From: Planktothricoides raciborskii GIHE-MW2
GTDB taxonomy: Bacteria; Cyanobacteriota; Cyanobacteriia; Cyanobacteriales; Laspinemataceae
Reading direction: 5' to 3'
DNA: 64,000 bases
Assembly: GCF_040564635.1 (NCBI RefSeq)
Contig: NZ_CP159837.1
Location: forward strand, 6,683,001 to 6,747,000
The notes under the pieces are model-generated. The model did no database searches. It saw only the letters and a program-made list of their open reading frames with translations, and was not told the DNA's origin. The position numbers were made by a program, and so were the translations under genes. Below, in pieces: positions 9,126 to 17,937 of this stretch (positions are counted from its first letter, which is position 1; each line of letters starts with the position of its first letter).

Positions 9126-10247
9126 ATGACATCTAGCATCAAACTACCAGAAAATCGCCCGCCACATCGCTTACTGGTCACGGGAGGCGCCGGGTTTATT
9201 GCTTCAAACTTTGTCCATTACTGGTGCCAACATTACCCTAGCGATCGAGTGGTAGTGTTGGACGCTTTAACCTATGCGGGAAATCGTCAGAATTTAGCGG
9301 CGTTAGAAGAAAAACCAGAGTTTCGGTTTGTAGAGGGAAATATCTGCGATCGCGCCCTGGTCAGTCGCCTTTTAGCCGAAGAAGCCATTGATACTGTAGC
9401 CCACTTTGCCGCCGAATCCCACGTCGATCGCTCCATCCTTGGCCCCGATGCATTTATTCAAACCAATGTGGTAGGAACTTTCACCCTTTTAGAAGCATTC
9501 CGGCAGCATTTTGGCAATCTCAATTCACCGGAAAATCTGCGTTTTCTCCACGTTTCCACCGACGAAGTTTACGGCAGTCTTGGCCCAGACGATCCGGCTT
9601 TTACGGAAACCACTCCCTACGCCCCAAATAGTCCTTATTCTGCCTCTAAAGCCGGTAGCGATCACCTAGCCCGCGCCTACTATCACACTTACAAACTGCC
9701 CACCTTAATTACTAATTGTTCCAATAATTATGGGCCTTATCACTTCCCCGAAAAGCTGATTCCTTTAATGTGTATCAACATTTTACTAGGCAAACCGTTG
9801 CCCGTTTATGGCGATGGGCAAAATGTAAGGGATTGGCTGTATGTGGAAGACCATTGTAGTGCTTTAGATCATGTGATTCACCTCGGTAAACCAGGGGAAA
9901 CTTACAACATTGGCGGCAACAATGAGGTAAAAAATTTAGACTTAGTAAAAATGCTCTGTAAACTGATGGATGAAACGGCAGAAAATTTGCCTGTTAAGCC
10001 CAGCGATCAGTTAATTACTTTTGTCACGGATAGACCAGGACATGACCGGCGTTATGCCATGAATGCCACCAAGATTAAAACTGAATTAGGCTGGAGTCCT
10101 TCTGTCACCGTTGAAGAAGGTTTACGCAAAACCGTTCAGTGGTTTTTAACCAATCAAGATTGGTGGCAACCCTTGTTATCGGATAAATATCAAGACTATT
10201 ACAAGCAGGTTTACGATCAATCCTGGACAGCCAAATCAGAGAAATAG
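9126..10247 (+). CDS. rfbB: dTDP-glucose 4,6-dehydratase
   Basis: 373 residues, extended SDR family. The N-terminal Rossmann motif is [11 protein letters not shown] (GxxGxxG class), the conserved STDEVYGSL and the catalytic [11 protein letters not shown] (Tyr-x-x-x-Lys) follow, then [15 protein letters not shown] and the C-terminal [13 protein letters not shown], all diagnostic for RfbB/RmlB. It converts dTDP-glucose to dTDP-4-keto-6-deoxyglucose, the first committed step towards dTDP-rhamnose and other deoxysugars for surface polysaccharide. The start ATG 9126 gives a short extra N-terminus. The next feature downstream is a group II intron-like element. Confidence 0.95.
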   Translation: MTSSIKLPENRPPHRLLVTGGAGFIASNFVHYWCQHYPSDRVVVLDALTYAGNRQNLAALEEKPEFRFVEGNICDRALVSRLLAEEAIDTVAHFAAESHVDRSILGPDAFIQTNVVGTFTLLEAFRQHFGNLNSPENLRFLHVSTDEVYGSLGPDDPAFTETTPYAPNSPYSASKAGSDHLARAYYHTYKLPTLITNCSNNYGPYHFPEKLIPLMCINILLGKPLPVYGDGQNVRDWLYVEDHCSALDHVIHLGKPGETYNIGGNNEVKNLDLVKMLCKLMDETAENLPVKPSDQLITFVTDRPGHDRRYAMNATKIKTELGWSPSVTVEEGLRKTVQWFLTNQDWWQPLLSDKYQDYYKQVYDQSWTAKSEK

Positions 10248-10279
10248 GATAGTTGATGGTTGATAATTGATAATTGATA

Positions 10280-10612
10280 GTGCGATTCGTTCACGCGGAA
10301 AGCGGAATGCCAAAGCCTGAAACGTCCGCGTGGTCTAGGTTAGGCCATCTTAAAGAAGGATAACTTTCAGGATGTGTAGGACAGTGCGTAAGACCTGGAT
10401 TCCAGAGAAGGTAAAACTTCTCTAGGTCAGAGGCACCGCGCCCCACGGGTGAGACTCATTATCTTCCCTTGTGAAGCCGGCCGGAAAGCTAGGTGAGGGT
10501 TAGTAGTAGGATTGCCCGGTAAGCAGGCACAGCCAGGAGCTACGTGCCGTGAAAGTGGCACGCTCCGTTCTGAATGGGAGGGGGAGGTTGTGAAGCCTCC
10601 TTCGACCCCTAC
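10280..10612 (+). mobile_element. Compact ORF-less group II intron-like ribozyme
   Basis: The element begins with the group II 5' consensus GTGCG at 10280. A 34-nt domain V candidate occupies 10537-10570: it starts GAGC, has a GTGAAAG apical loop and ends CTCCGTTC, the length and layout of bacterial domain V. A hairpin of GGGGGAGG...CCTCC type (10577-10609) with a bulged-A candidate follows as domain VI, and the element ends CCTAC. No reverse-transcriptase ORF is present, and only about 255 nt precede domain V, so domains I-IV are compact or internally deleted. It lies just after rfbB in a TTGATAATTGATAATT-type A+T-rich tract. Confidence 0.7.
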
Positions 10613-10632
10613 CATTATCAATTATTTTCCGC

Positions 10633-10755
10633 CGTTGCCCGTTGCCTGTGCAGCGTTGCCTGTGCAGCGTTGCCTGTGCAGCGTTGCCTGTGCAGCGTTG
10701 CCCGTTGCCTGTGCAGCGTTGCCCGACACCCGATACCCGACACCCGATACCCGAT
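10633..10755. repeat. Tandem repeat array upstream of tpiA
   Basis: The unit GTTGCCTGTGCAGC (14 bp) occurs five times, interrupted by a shorter GTTGCCC, followed by alternating CCCGACACC/CCCGATACC units of about 14 bp. The array begins about 20 bp after the group II intron end and finishes about 80 bp before tpiA. Reading frames through it give only repetitive peptide and are not genes. Confidence 0.85.
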
Positions 10756-10836
10756 CGCAGAATTTGGGTCTGTCTCCCTTTTCCGATAAACTGGGGATTA
10801 CTTTATTGTTGTCTTGTTAATCTGAATTTAACGTCT

Positions 10837-11562
10837 GTGAGAAAAATTATTCTGGCCGGTAACTGGAAAATGTATAAGACTCAGGCAGAGTCTCTGGAGT
10901 TTGTGGACGGATTTATGCCTGAGCTAGAGAATACTCCAACAGAGCGGGAAGTGGTGTTATGTGTTCCTTTCACAAATTTGAGTGTAATGGCGGCGAATTT
11001 GCAGGGAACTCGCGTGAAACTGGGGGCCCAAAATGTTCACTGGGAAAATGAAGGCGCTTATACCGGAGAAATTTCGGCTCCAATGCTGACGGAAATTGGC
11101 GTGAATTATGTGGTGATTGGTCACAGTGAACGCCGTCAGTATTTTGGTGAAACTGATGAGACGGTGAATCGGCGCATTTTAGCGGCGCAAAAACATGGCC
11201 TGACCCCGATTCTCTGTGTGGGTGAAACCAAGCAACAGCGGGATGCTGGAGAAACGGAATCTCATATTTTCAGCCAGTTGAAGCAAGATTTGGTCGGGGT
11301 TGACCAAAGTAATTTGGTGATTGCCTACGAACCGATTTGGGCGATCGGCACTGGAGATACTTGTGCCTCCGAGGAAGCTAATCGCGTGATTGGTTTGATT
11401 CGCTCCAAGCTGATTAATTCTGATGTACCGATTCAATATGGCGGTTCTGTGAAGCCAGAAAATATTGATGAAATTATGGCTCAGTCAGAAATCGATGGCG
11501 TATTGGTCGGGGGTGCCAGCCTGACGCCGAAGAGTTGGTCACGCATTGTGAATTATCAATAA
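10837..11562 (+). CDS. tpiA: Triosephosphate isomerase
   Basis: 241 residues from GTG 10837. This start is chosen because the conserved N-terminus ([13 protein letters not shown]) begins there; an upstream in-frame extension runs back into the tandem-repeat array and is not real. Active-site residues are visible: Lys11 in GNWKMYK, His96 in VIGHSERR and Glu165 in [11 protein letters not shown]; the phosphate-binding GGSVKPEN and [10 protein letters not shown] close the barrel. It interconverts dihydroxyacetone phosphate and glyceraldehyde 3-phosphate in glycolysis and the Calvin cycle. Followed by folP after a hairpin. Confidence 0.97.
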   Translation: MRKIILAGNWKMYKTQAESLEFVDGFMPELENTPTEREVVLCVPFTNLSVMAANLQGTRVKLGAQNVHWENEGAYTGEISAPMLTEIGVNYVVIGHSERRQYFGETDETVNRRILAAQKHGLTPILCVGETKQQRDAGETESHIFSQLKQDLVGVDQSNLVIAYEPIWAIGTGDTCASEEANRVIGLIRSKLINSDVPIQYGGSVKPENIDEIMAQSEIDGVLVGGASLTPKSWSRIVNYQ

Positions 11563-11579
11563 AATTTGTGGTTGGTTAT

Positions 11580-11633
11580 TTGTTATTCGTTATTTGTTCG
11601 CAAATTACTCCAATAACGAATAACGAATAACAA
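11580..11633 (+). terminator. Hairpin between tpiA and folP
   Basis: TTGTTATTCGTTATT (11580-11594) and AATAACGAATAACAA (11619-11633) are perfect 15-bp complements. The A+T-rich stem begins 17 bp after the tpiA stop and ends 20 bp before folP. No T tract follows, so it may be a weak terminator or processing site; the arms themselves contain the short repeat TTATTCG. Confidence 0.5.
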
Positions 11634-11653
11634 GGCAAAAATAGCAAAGAATT

Positions 11654-12514
11654 ATGCACAATCAAAATTCATTTCCTTGGGGCGATCGCACCTATATTAT
11701 GGGTGTGTTAAATGTCACCCCAGATAGTTTTAGTGATGGGGGTCAATTTAATACCAAATCAGCGGCGATCGCACAGGCAAAATCCCTGATTGCCGGTGGA
11801 GCCGATATAATTGATATCGGTGGGCAATCCACTCGACCCGGTGCAGAAATTATCTCCCTTGATGAAGAATTAAACCGGGTTGTGCCCATTGTCCAAGCCT
11901 TACGTTGCGGCGACGATGAGAATCCCCCAATTCCCGATCGCATTTTAATTTCTGTGGATACATTTCGCTCTGAAGTAGCCGCCGCTGGGATCAACGCTGG
12001 GGCAAATATTGTTAATGATATTACGGGTGGTATAGCCGATCCGCAAATGTTACCGTTAGTCGCAGAATTGGGAGTGCCAGTAATCTTAATGCATACGAGG
12101 GGAACCCCGCAAAATATGCAACAGATGACGGATTATCAAGATTTAATTGGAGAAATTTATCAGTTTTTTCAAGCAAGAATTGAATCCGCGATCGCCCGGA
12201 GGATAAATCGGGAGCAAATTATCATTGATCCGGGCATTGGTTTTGCCAAAAATTATGAACAAAATTTAGAAATACTCAGACGATTAAGTGAGTTTAAATC
12301 CCTGGGATTACCGATTTTAATTGGCGCTTCTCGGAAAAGCTTTATTGGCAAAATATTAGACCAACCTGAACCAAAAAAACGAGTCTGGGGAACCGCTGCC
12401 GCTTGTTGTGCCGCGATCGCCAATGGAGCGAATATTGTCCGGGTTCACGACTTACCAGAAATGTGGGATGTTTGTCGGGTGGCTGATGCGATTTGGAAAG
12501 AAAAATCACTATAA
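11654..12514 (+). CDS. folP: Dihydropteroate synthase
   Basis: 286 residues. The family signatures are plain: IMGVLNVTPDSFSDGGQF near the N-terminus, GADIIDIGGQSTRPGA, the substrate-binding NDITGG, VILMHTRGTPQNMQ, the pterin/sulfate-binding IDPGIGFAKN and the C-terminal IGASRKSFIG and VRVHDL. It condenses p-aminobenzoate with hydroxymethyl-dihydropterin diphosphate in folate synthesis and is the sulfonamide target. It lies 91 bp after tpiA, probably a separate or read-through unit given the hairpin between them. Confidence 0.97.
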   Translation: MHNQNSFPWGDRTYIMGVLNVTPDSFSDGGQFNTKSAAIAQAKSLIAGGADIIDIGGQSTRPGAEIISLDEELNRVVPIVQALRCGDDENPPIPDRILISVDTFRSEVAAAGINAGANIVNDITGGIADPQMLPLVAELGVPVILMHTRGTPQNMQQMTDYQDLIGEIYQFFQARIESAIARRINREQIIIDPGIGFAKNYEQNLEILRRLSEFKSLGLPILIGASRKSFIGKILDQPEPKKRVWGTAAACCAAIANGANIVRVHDLPEMWDVCRVADAIWKEKSL

Positions 12515-13467
12515 AATAAATTAAACTAAATTCAACTAAATTATTAGTCTCGATTAATCATAGACCGATAGAAAAGATCGAGCCAGAAATAGGACAGAAA
12601 TAGGACAGGGTTTAGAAACCGCTGACCTCTGTCTTTAAAAATGGTTACATAAATTTCCCAACACTTACGGGGTGAAAATGATACTTCCATGAACTGATGC
12701 CCAGAATTGATGCCCAAGTAAATGACAAACTATAACAAACTATGACAATTTTACCCCGAAGGATAGCCATCCGCGAATTTTGAGGATAAAATTGAACCAG
12801 CTTTGATTATTTGCTGGTGTCGGTTAATGGTGGGTAAAACCCCCTAATCTATATTATCGATAAATTTTCGCTTGTTTTCAGTAGTTTTCCAGTAGGTTTT
12901 TCAGTAGTTTTACGTAAATCCCCGATCAGTATTACGGATGGCGCCTGTTTATTTTACTTTTCGGTAAACACATCATTCGTAAATTTGCCGAAATTTGCCG
13001 ATCGCGGTGACAGACCCAGGAACATGGGACAAAAGATCGGGTTCTTTACCTTCTGGACTAAGGAAAGCCGCTGATTGTCCAGCAAAGCAAACCGCTTTCC
13101 CGCCCTGACAACAGCAACCGTGGATCCATTCAGGGGCAATTATCTAACGGCATCGGTACATCGTGATTTTTACTGAGAAAAGTCTCAGGTTTTTAAAGCT
13201 TTTATAAAGCTGAAACAACTTAATCCAGTAAAACACGGAAAAAACTTAAAGCTTTTGTAAAGATATTCAGCTTTGGGGTGGATTTGTTTTCAATTTAGCT
13301 AAAATTAAAGCAATTGAAGATTAAGATAGCCAAATAATCCGTATTTTTTTGGAGTATAACCACCAAATCATCATCCCAAAAAATATCTCCGAATATCTCC
13401 GAGTCACTCAGTGGACAAAAAACATCTATTTACCTAAGGAAACCAAGTAATTTAAGGAGGTTTTTTT
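12515..13467. other. Long non-coding stretch before the WecG-type gene
   Basis: About 950 bp without a convincing gene. Short direct repeats are visible: CAGTAGTTTT-like units near 12880-12912, TATAACAAACTATGACAA near 12731, and AAAGCTTTT(A/G)TAAAG at about 13195 and 13251. A strong ribosome site AAGGAGG is at 13454-13460, 8 bp before the next start. The length suggests a complex promoter or a long leader for the exopolysaccharide gene, but I see no defined motif. Confidence 0.4.
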
Positions 13468-14655
13468 ATGAATAAAGTTAAGATTCTTAATGTATCATTT
13501 GACAATTTTTCTAAGATAGAACTTTTAGAAAAGCTCAAGCAGGGTGGATTTGTGATCACTCCGAATGTAGACCACTTAATGAAGCTACAAAAAGATCCGG
13601 ATTTTTATCACATTTATCAAGAGGCTGATTACTTAGTTTGTGATAGCAAGATTTTAATGTATGCCTCAAAACTATTAGGCAGACCCCTGAAAGAAAAAGT
13701 GTCTGGTTCAGATTTATTTCCAGCTTTTTACCAATACTATAAGCATGATGAATCAATCAAAATTTTTCTGTTAGGTGGGGCGGAAGGGGTTGCCCAAAAA
13801 GCCCAGGAAAATATTAATAAACGAGTCGGCAGAAAGATGGTGATTGGCGCTTATTCACCATCTTTTGGGTTTGAAAAAAACGATGAAGAATGTGAATATA
13901 TTATTGATTTAATCAATAAATCCAAAGCCACGGTTTTAGGGATCGGCGTGGGGGCGCCTAAACAAGAAAAGTGGATTGCTAAGTATAAGCATCGACTGCC
14001 TCATATTAAAGTGTTTTTGGCCATTGGTGCGACCATTGATTTTGAAGCGGGTTATCGGGCGCGATCGCCTAAATGGATGAGTGAACTCGGCATAGAATGG
14101 CTGCATCGGTTGATGTCTGAACCCCAGAGATTGGCCAAACGTTACCTAGTCGAAGATATGCCCTTTTTCTGGCTATTATTGCAGCAAAAACTCAATTGTT
14201 ATAATTACAAAGTTCCCCTAGGGGTGTATTTGCGACAGGCGGGCTTAATCTCGGATGCACAATTAGAAATCATTATAGAACAGCAACGTAAACGGCCAAA
14301 TTTGCGTTTAGGAGATTTTTTGACGATGTATGGGTGGCTGAAGCCGGAAACTGTTGATTTCTTTGCCGAACAATTCCCTCAATTACCCCGAATGAACCCA
14401 CAACCCTTGGGTCAATATCTCAAAGCCGCAGCCTTGTTAGATGATGTACAAATCAGCAGAATTTTAGAAGAACAAAACCAAGTCAATTTACGATTTGGCG
14501 AACTGGCAGTCCGCAAAGGATGGGTGAGACAGGAAACTATAGACTTATTCCTTTCATCTTTGAATGCTGAACAAAAATCTTACTCTTCCATCACGGCGGG
14601 CGATCGCGATTCGTCCTGGCAGAATCCAGTCCCAAAAAAGGTTAAATTATCCTAG
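13468..14655 (+). CDS. WecG/TagA/CpsF glycosyltransferase fused to two GspE-N-like repeats
   Basis: 395 residues with an excellent ribosome site. Residues 1-240 are a GT26 transferase: VITPNVDHLMKLQKDPDFY, DSKILMYASKLLGRPLKEKV, SGSDLFPAFY, the GVGAPKQEKWI motif and IGATIDFEAGYRARSPKWM, and EWLHRL are all family hallmarks. These enzymes add N-acetylmannosamine or another sugar to undecaprenyl-linked intermediates. Residues about 245-380 contain two tandem modules, GVYLRQAGLISDAQLEIIIE...GDFLTMYGWL and GQYLKAAALLDDVQISRILE...GELAVRKGWV, resembling the helical module at the N-terminus of type II secretion ATPases. The extension is unusual and may dock the enzyme to other proteins. The following gene encodes an exopolysaccharide chain-length/kinase homologue. 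Confidence 0.87.
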   Translation: MNKVKILNVSFDNFSKIELLEKLKQGGFVITPNVDHLMKLQKDPDFYHIYQEADYLVCDSKILMYASKLLGRPLKEKVSGSDLFPAFYQYYKHDESIKIFLLGGAEGVAQKAQENINKRVGRKMVIGAYSPSFGFEKNDEECEYIIDLINKSKATVLGIGVGAPKQEKWIAKYKHRLPHIKVFLAIGATIDFEAGYRARSPKWMSELGIEWLHRLMSEPQRLAKRYLVEDMPFFWLLLQQKLNCYNYKVPLGVYLRQAGLISDAQLEIIIEQQRKRPNLRLGDFLTMYGWLKPETVDFFAEQFPQLPRMNPQPLGQYLKAAALLDDVQISRILEEQNQVNLRFGELAVRKGWVRQETIDLFLSSLNAEQKSYSSITAGDRDSSWQNPVPKKVKLS

Positions 14656-14701
14656 GTAAATCCGTCTCGATAAAAATTAATCAGTTCAGTCCAGTTCAGT
14701 C

Positions 14702-14744
14702 CAAGGAGTGTTGAAGCAAAGAATCAACCTCCTTGTGTCTTTTT
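14702..14744 (+). terminator. Terminator after the WecG-type gene
   Basis: CAAGGAGTGTTGA pairs with ATCAACCTCCTTG with one bulge across an 8-9 nt loop, and is followed within 4 bp by TTTTT. It begins 46 bp after the stop codon. The next 310 bp, up to the kinase gene, contain no gene that I support. Confidence 0.7.
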
Positions 14745-15059
14745 AGGGTGGTTTACTGGAACAAAAAAGTGGCCATATGCTGCCTAGAATTCGCCCCACT
14801 CACCAGAATGGGAGGCTTGATTGTCAAAAAAACTTGAAGATCGCCGCAATCAAGCGTATATAAGCTGTTTCATCTCCGATGCGAGGGTGCATTTTTCAGC
14901 CAAACCCCAGAACGGTCGGCGATCGAGTGGTCAACGGATTAAAAGCCTACAATAATAGTATCAAGGGCTTAAACCTGACTCCACTAGATCAAAATGCCCA
15001 GCTTGGATCTGGCTTTTGTCTAGTGCTTATCGCAGTGGCTGACCAACACAGAGGTGACA

Positions 15060-17408
15060 ATGGAAACAAAACAATACAGTGAAAATAAAATCGAACCAGC
15101 ACAGGATTTTGAGCAACTGTCACCGCTTCAGCCGGTAGCGCCGCAGTTGCCGCCACCATTGCCATATACAGACGATGAGGTGGATGAAGAAAACGCACCC
15201 AAGCAGAAAAAAGCCAATATCATCTTCCCACTGGTCAGAATTTTATTAAGAAAAGGGTGGCTAAGTCTGATTCCCACCATCTTATTTGGTGGGCTGGCAT
15301 TCAAGTTCGTTCCCTCATCCCCTCTGGGATTCACCGGGTCTTTTCAGTTATTAGTGGAACCTTTAACTTCTGAAGGCGCTAAGGCTGAACCCGGTGCCTT
15401 AACGGGAACTAATAGAATTGCCGGAGCCACTGGGCTGGATTATGTGACTCAGCTACAAATTTTACAAAGTCCTCAAATATTAGAAGCAATTCTGAAACAA
15501 GTTCAAACTAAGTATCCAGATTTTCAAAAATTTCAACTCAGACAAGGTCTGATAGTTCGGCAGGTTGTTGTCGGCAAGAATGCCAGAGAGGGGGCGACAA
15601 AATTAATCGAAGTCGTATATCAAGATACACAATTGCCTACGGAAGGTCAGGAAAAAACCCAAGAAAGAGTTTTATTTATTTTAGATGCTATTGCTAATAA
15701 ATACTTACAATATAGCTTAGATGAACGCCGCAGTCGCATTAGTGAAGGGGTGAAGTTTATTGATGAACAACTGCCCGGATTAGAGGCAGAAATGAATCGC
15801 ATTCAAAACCAAATTCAAGAACTTCAGCAAAAATATAATTTGACAGATTTGAGTGTTTTAGCCACTGAGTTAGCGGGTCAAAGAAGCACTTTAAATGGTC
15901 AACTGTTTGAAGTGAATCAGTTACTCGCTGAACAAAGAACCCTCTATCTAAACTTAAAACAATCCCTGGGAATCACCACCAACAATGAAGCCGTAGAAGA
16001 GTTTACCATGCTCCAAAGAACTCGCTATCAAGACCTGTTGGCACGGTTACAAGCTGTAGAAACTCAGATTTCCACGGAGTTGGTGCGTTTTAAAGAGGAG
16101 AACCCGGTGATTTCTGTGCTCAGGGAGGAGCAACAAAATATTTTAGCCGCCCTGAGAGCGGAGGCACAGACGGCTTTGGGAGAAAACCTCACAGATACAG
16201 AAAATAATCCACAGTTGCTGGGATTGCCGAACGAGATTCGTCAGGGTCGGATTGTTCAGATCGTGGATACATTAACTCAAATTGATATCTTGGAAGTCCG
16301 TAAAAGAGTATTAGAGCAAGAACAACTTGTTTTACAACAAAGAACTCGTGACTTTCCCGAAATTTCCCGTCGATATAATCAATTGCAAAATAAATTACAA
16401 ATTAGCAACCAAACGTTTTATCAACTTTTGGACAATCGTCAGAAACTACTGATTGAGGCAGCCCAAAAAGAAGTTCCTTGGCAAGTAGTTTCTAAACCAG
16501 ATTTACCTCGATACCCCGATGGTTCGGTGATTCCGGTTTATGGAGAATCTCGAAAAAAACTCTTGATGATGGCAGCGATCGCCGGTCTAGGATTAGGGTT
16601 GGGGGTGGTTTTGCTGATCGATATCGCTCGGAATATCTTTTTTACCCCTCAAGATATCGACGATCTGGTTCCATTTCCCATGTTGGGAATTATTCCCCGC
16701 GATCGCGGCGTCACAAAATTGACGATATCCTCAGAAGATACCAGTTCTTTATCCTTGACCAATTCTGGCGCCGCATCGGATGCCAATCAACCCGTGGGGG
16801 GCTATTCTGACAATCCTGAGTTCCTGGAAGCCTTTAGTTTGCTATTTGCGAAACTGCGGTTTCTCGCGGCGGATTTCCCCATCCGTTCTTTGACCATTGC
16901 ATCCGCGCAAGTGGGGGATGGTAAGTCTACCGTTGCTTTGCATTTGGCCCAAACTGCCGCCCTGATGGGTCAACGAGTGTTATTAGTCGATGCGAATTTA
17001 CGCCGACCAGCCCTGCACCAGATGTTAGATATTCCTAACTTCAAAGGACTGAGTGATGTGTTGATTAATAAAATGTCACCCAAAGAGATCATTTCGCGAT
17101 CGCCTCTAGCGGATAACTTATTTGTGCTGACTGCCGGTGCGCCCACCCCGGTTGCCCCCAAATTACTGGCGTCTCCGCAAATGCGTTATTTAATGGAAGA
17201 ATTAGAATCAATGTTTGACTTGATCGTCTATGATACTGCTCACCTGCTGGAGTTAGTGGACACGAATTTTCTGGCTGAACATACCGATGGCATTTTAATG
17301 GTAGTGGCAGTGAAGAAAACCAAACTTTTGGCGGTGAACCAAGTCATCAATGACCTGAAGAATTTTAATTTGTCGATTTTAGGGACTATTGCCAACGATC
17401 TAAGATAA
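15060..17408 (+). CDS. Wzz/BY-kinase exopolysaccharide chain-length and export protein
   Basis: 782 residues from ATG 15060 (AGAGG 6 bp upstream); GTG 15054 in frame is less likely. A proline-rich cytoplasmic N-terminus leads to a first membrane segment (about 65-85), then a large periplasmic Wzz-type domain with coiled coil (about 230-480, rich in E/Q/L), a second membrane segment (MMAAIAGLGLGLGVVLLIDI, near 505-525), and a cytosolic P-loop domain: Walker A SAQVGDGKSTVA, Walker A' RVLLVDANLRRPA and Walker B DLIVYDTAH. This is the one-polypeptide Wzc/CapAB layout that controls polysaccharide length. The C-terminus ends IANDLR with no tyrosine cluster, so autophosphorylation may be absent. It lies downstream of the WecG-type gene. 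Confidence 0.9.
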   Translation: METKQYSENKIEPAQDFEQLSPLQPVAPQLPPPLPYTDDEVDEENAPKQKKANIIFPLVRILLRKGWLSLIPTILFGGLAFKFVPSSPLGFTGSFQLLVEPLTSEGAKAEPGALTGTNRIAGATGLDYVTQLQILQSPQILEAILKQVQTKYPDFQKFQLRQGLIVRQVVVGKNAREGATKLIEVVYQDTQLPTEGQEKTQERVLFILDAIANKYLQYSLDERRSRISEGVKFIDEQLPGLEAEMNRIQNQIQELQQKYNLTDLSVLATELAGQRSTLNGQLFEVNQLLAEQRTLYLNLKQSLGITTNNEAVEEFTMLQRTRYQDLLARLQAVETQISTELVRFKEENPVISVLREEQQNILAALRAEAQTALGENLTDTENNPQLLGLPNEIRQGRIVQIVDTLTQIDILEVRKRVLEQEQLVLQQRTRDFPEISRRYNQLQNKLQISNQTFYQLLDNRQKLLIEAAQKEVPWQVVSKPDLPRYPDGSVIPVYGESRKKLLMMAAIAGLGLGLGVVLLIDIARNIFFTPQDIDDLVPFPMLGIIPRDRGVTKLTISSEDTSSLSLTNSGAASDANQPVGGYSDNPEFLEAFSLLFAKLRFLAADFPIRSLTIASAQVGDGKSTVALHLAQTAALMGQRVLLVDANLRRPALHQMLDIPNFKGLSDVLINKMSPKEIISRSPLADNLFVLTAGAPTPVAPKLLASPQMRYLMEELESMFDLIVYDTAHLLELVDTNFLAEHTDGILMVVAVKKTKLLAVNQVINDLKNFNLSILGTIANDLR

Positions 17409-17937
17409 AAACGATCAAAAAATCAGTTATGTTCAAAATTAAAAGCATATGAATAGGCAATTTTCCGTTGATAATCGAATGAGAATCGAAACAGGGTGCT
17501 GGCAACAAATACCGCAATAAATTAATTTAGCAAAGGCGATTTATGGCTTGTAAAAAATTTCTTTTTCTGTCGCTACAAAAGAGGGGGCTGGGAATAGGGG
17601 TTTGCTTTTTTTTCCCCACAAAGCATCGATACTATCGATGCTTTGGAGACCAACCGCCTACTTCCGTAACGCTATATATTATAAATAGTTAGTAATCAGT
17701 AATATTAAAACGTCAAATCCGCAAGTAATTTTCAGCGATCGCACCCCAGAACCCTAAACAAAACCCCGGAAAACTCTAGATATAGAGGGTAAAAATCCAT
17801 CGCTTGCCTAAATCTGCACCGTAGGTGACAAGCGCTACAATTTTTTTTCGGGAAATGCTCTAGTCATGGATGACAATCCTGCCTAAAATTTGGAAAAAAA
17901 CCTACCAATTTTGGCAATCACGGATTAGCATATAAGC
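17409..17937. other. Non-coding region before ldpA with a 12-bp hairpin
   Basis: 529 bp without a supported gene. CAAAGCATCGAT (17619-17630) and ATCGATGCTTTG (17634-17645) are perfect complements around ACT, a tight hairpin about 210 bp after the kinase gene. The rest is A+T-rich; I see no other structure. Confidence 0.55.

Noticed and set aside
10427-10820. Short ORFs on both strands and an N-terminal extension of tpiA
   Set aside because: They lie in the group II intron-like RNA and the tandem array; tpiA homology starts only at GTG 10837.
12954-13139. 61-codon minus-strand ORF in the long gap before the WecG-type gene
   Set aside because: No start context, no motif and no neighbour support.
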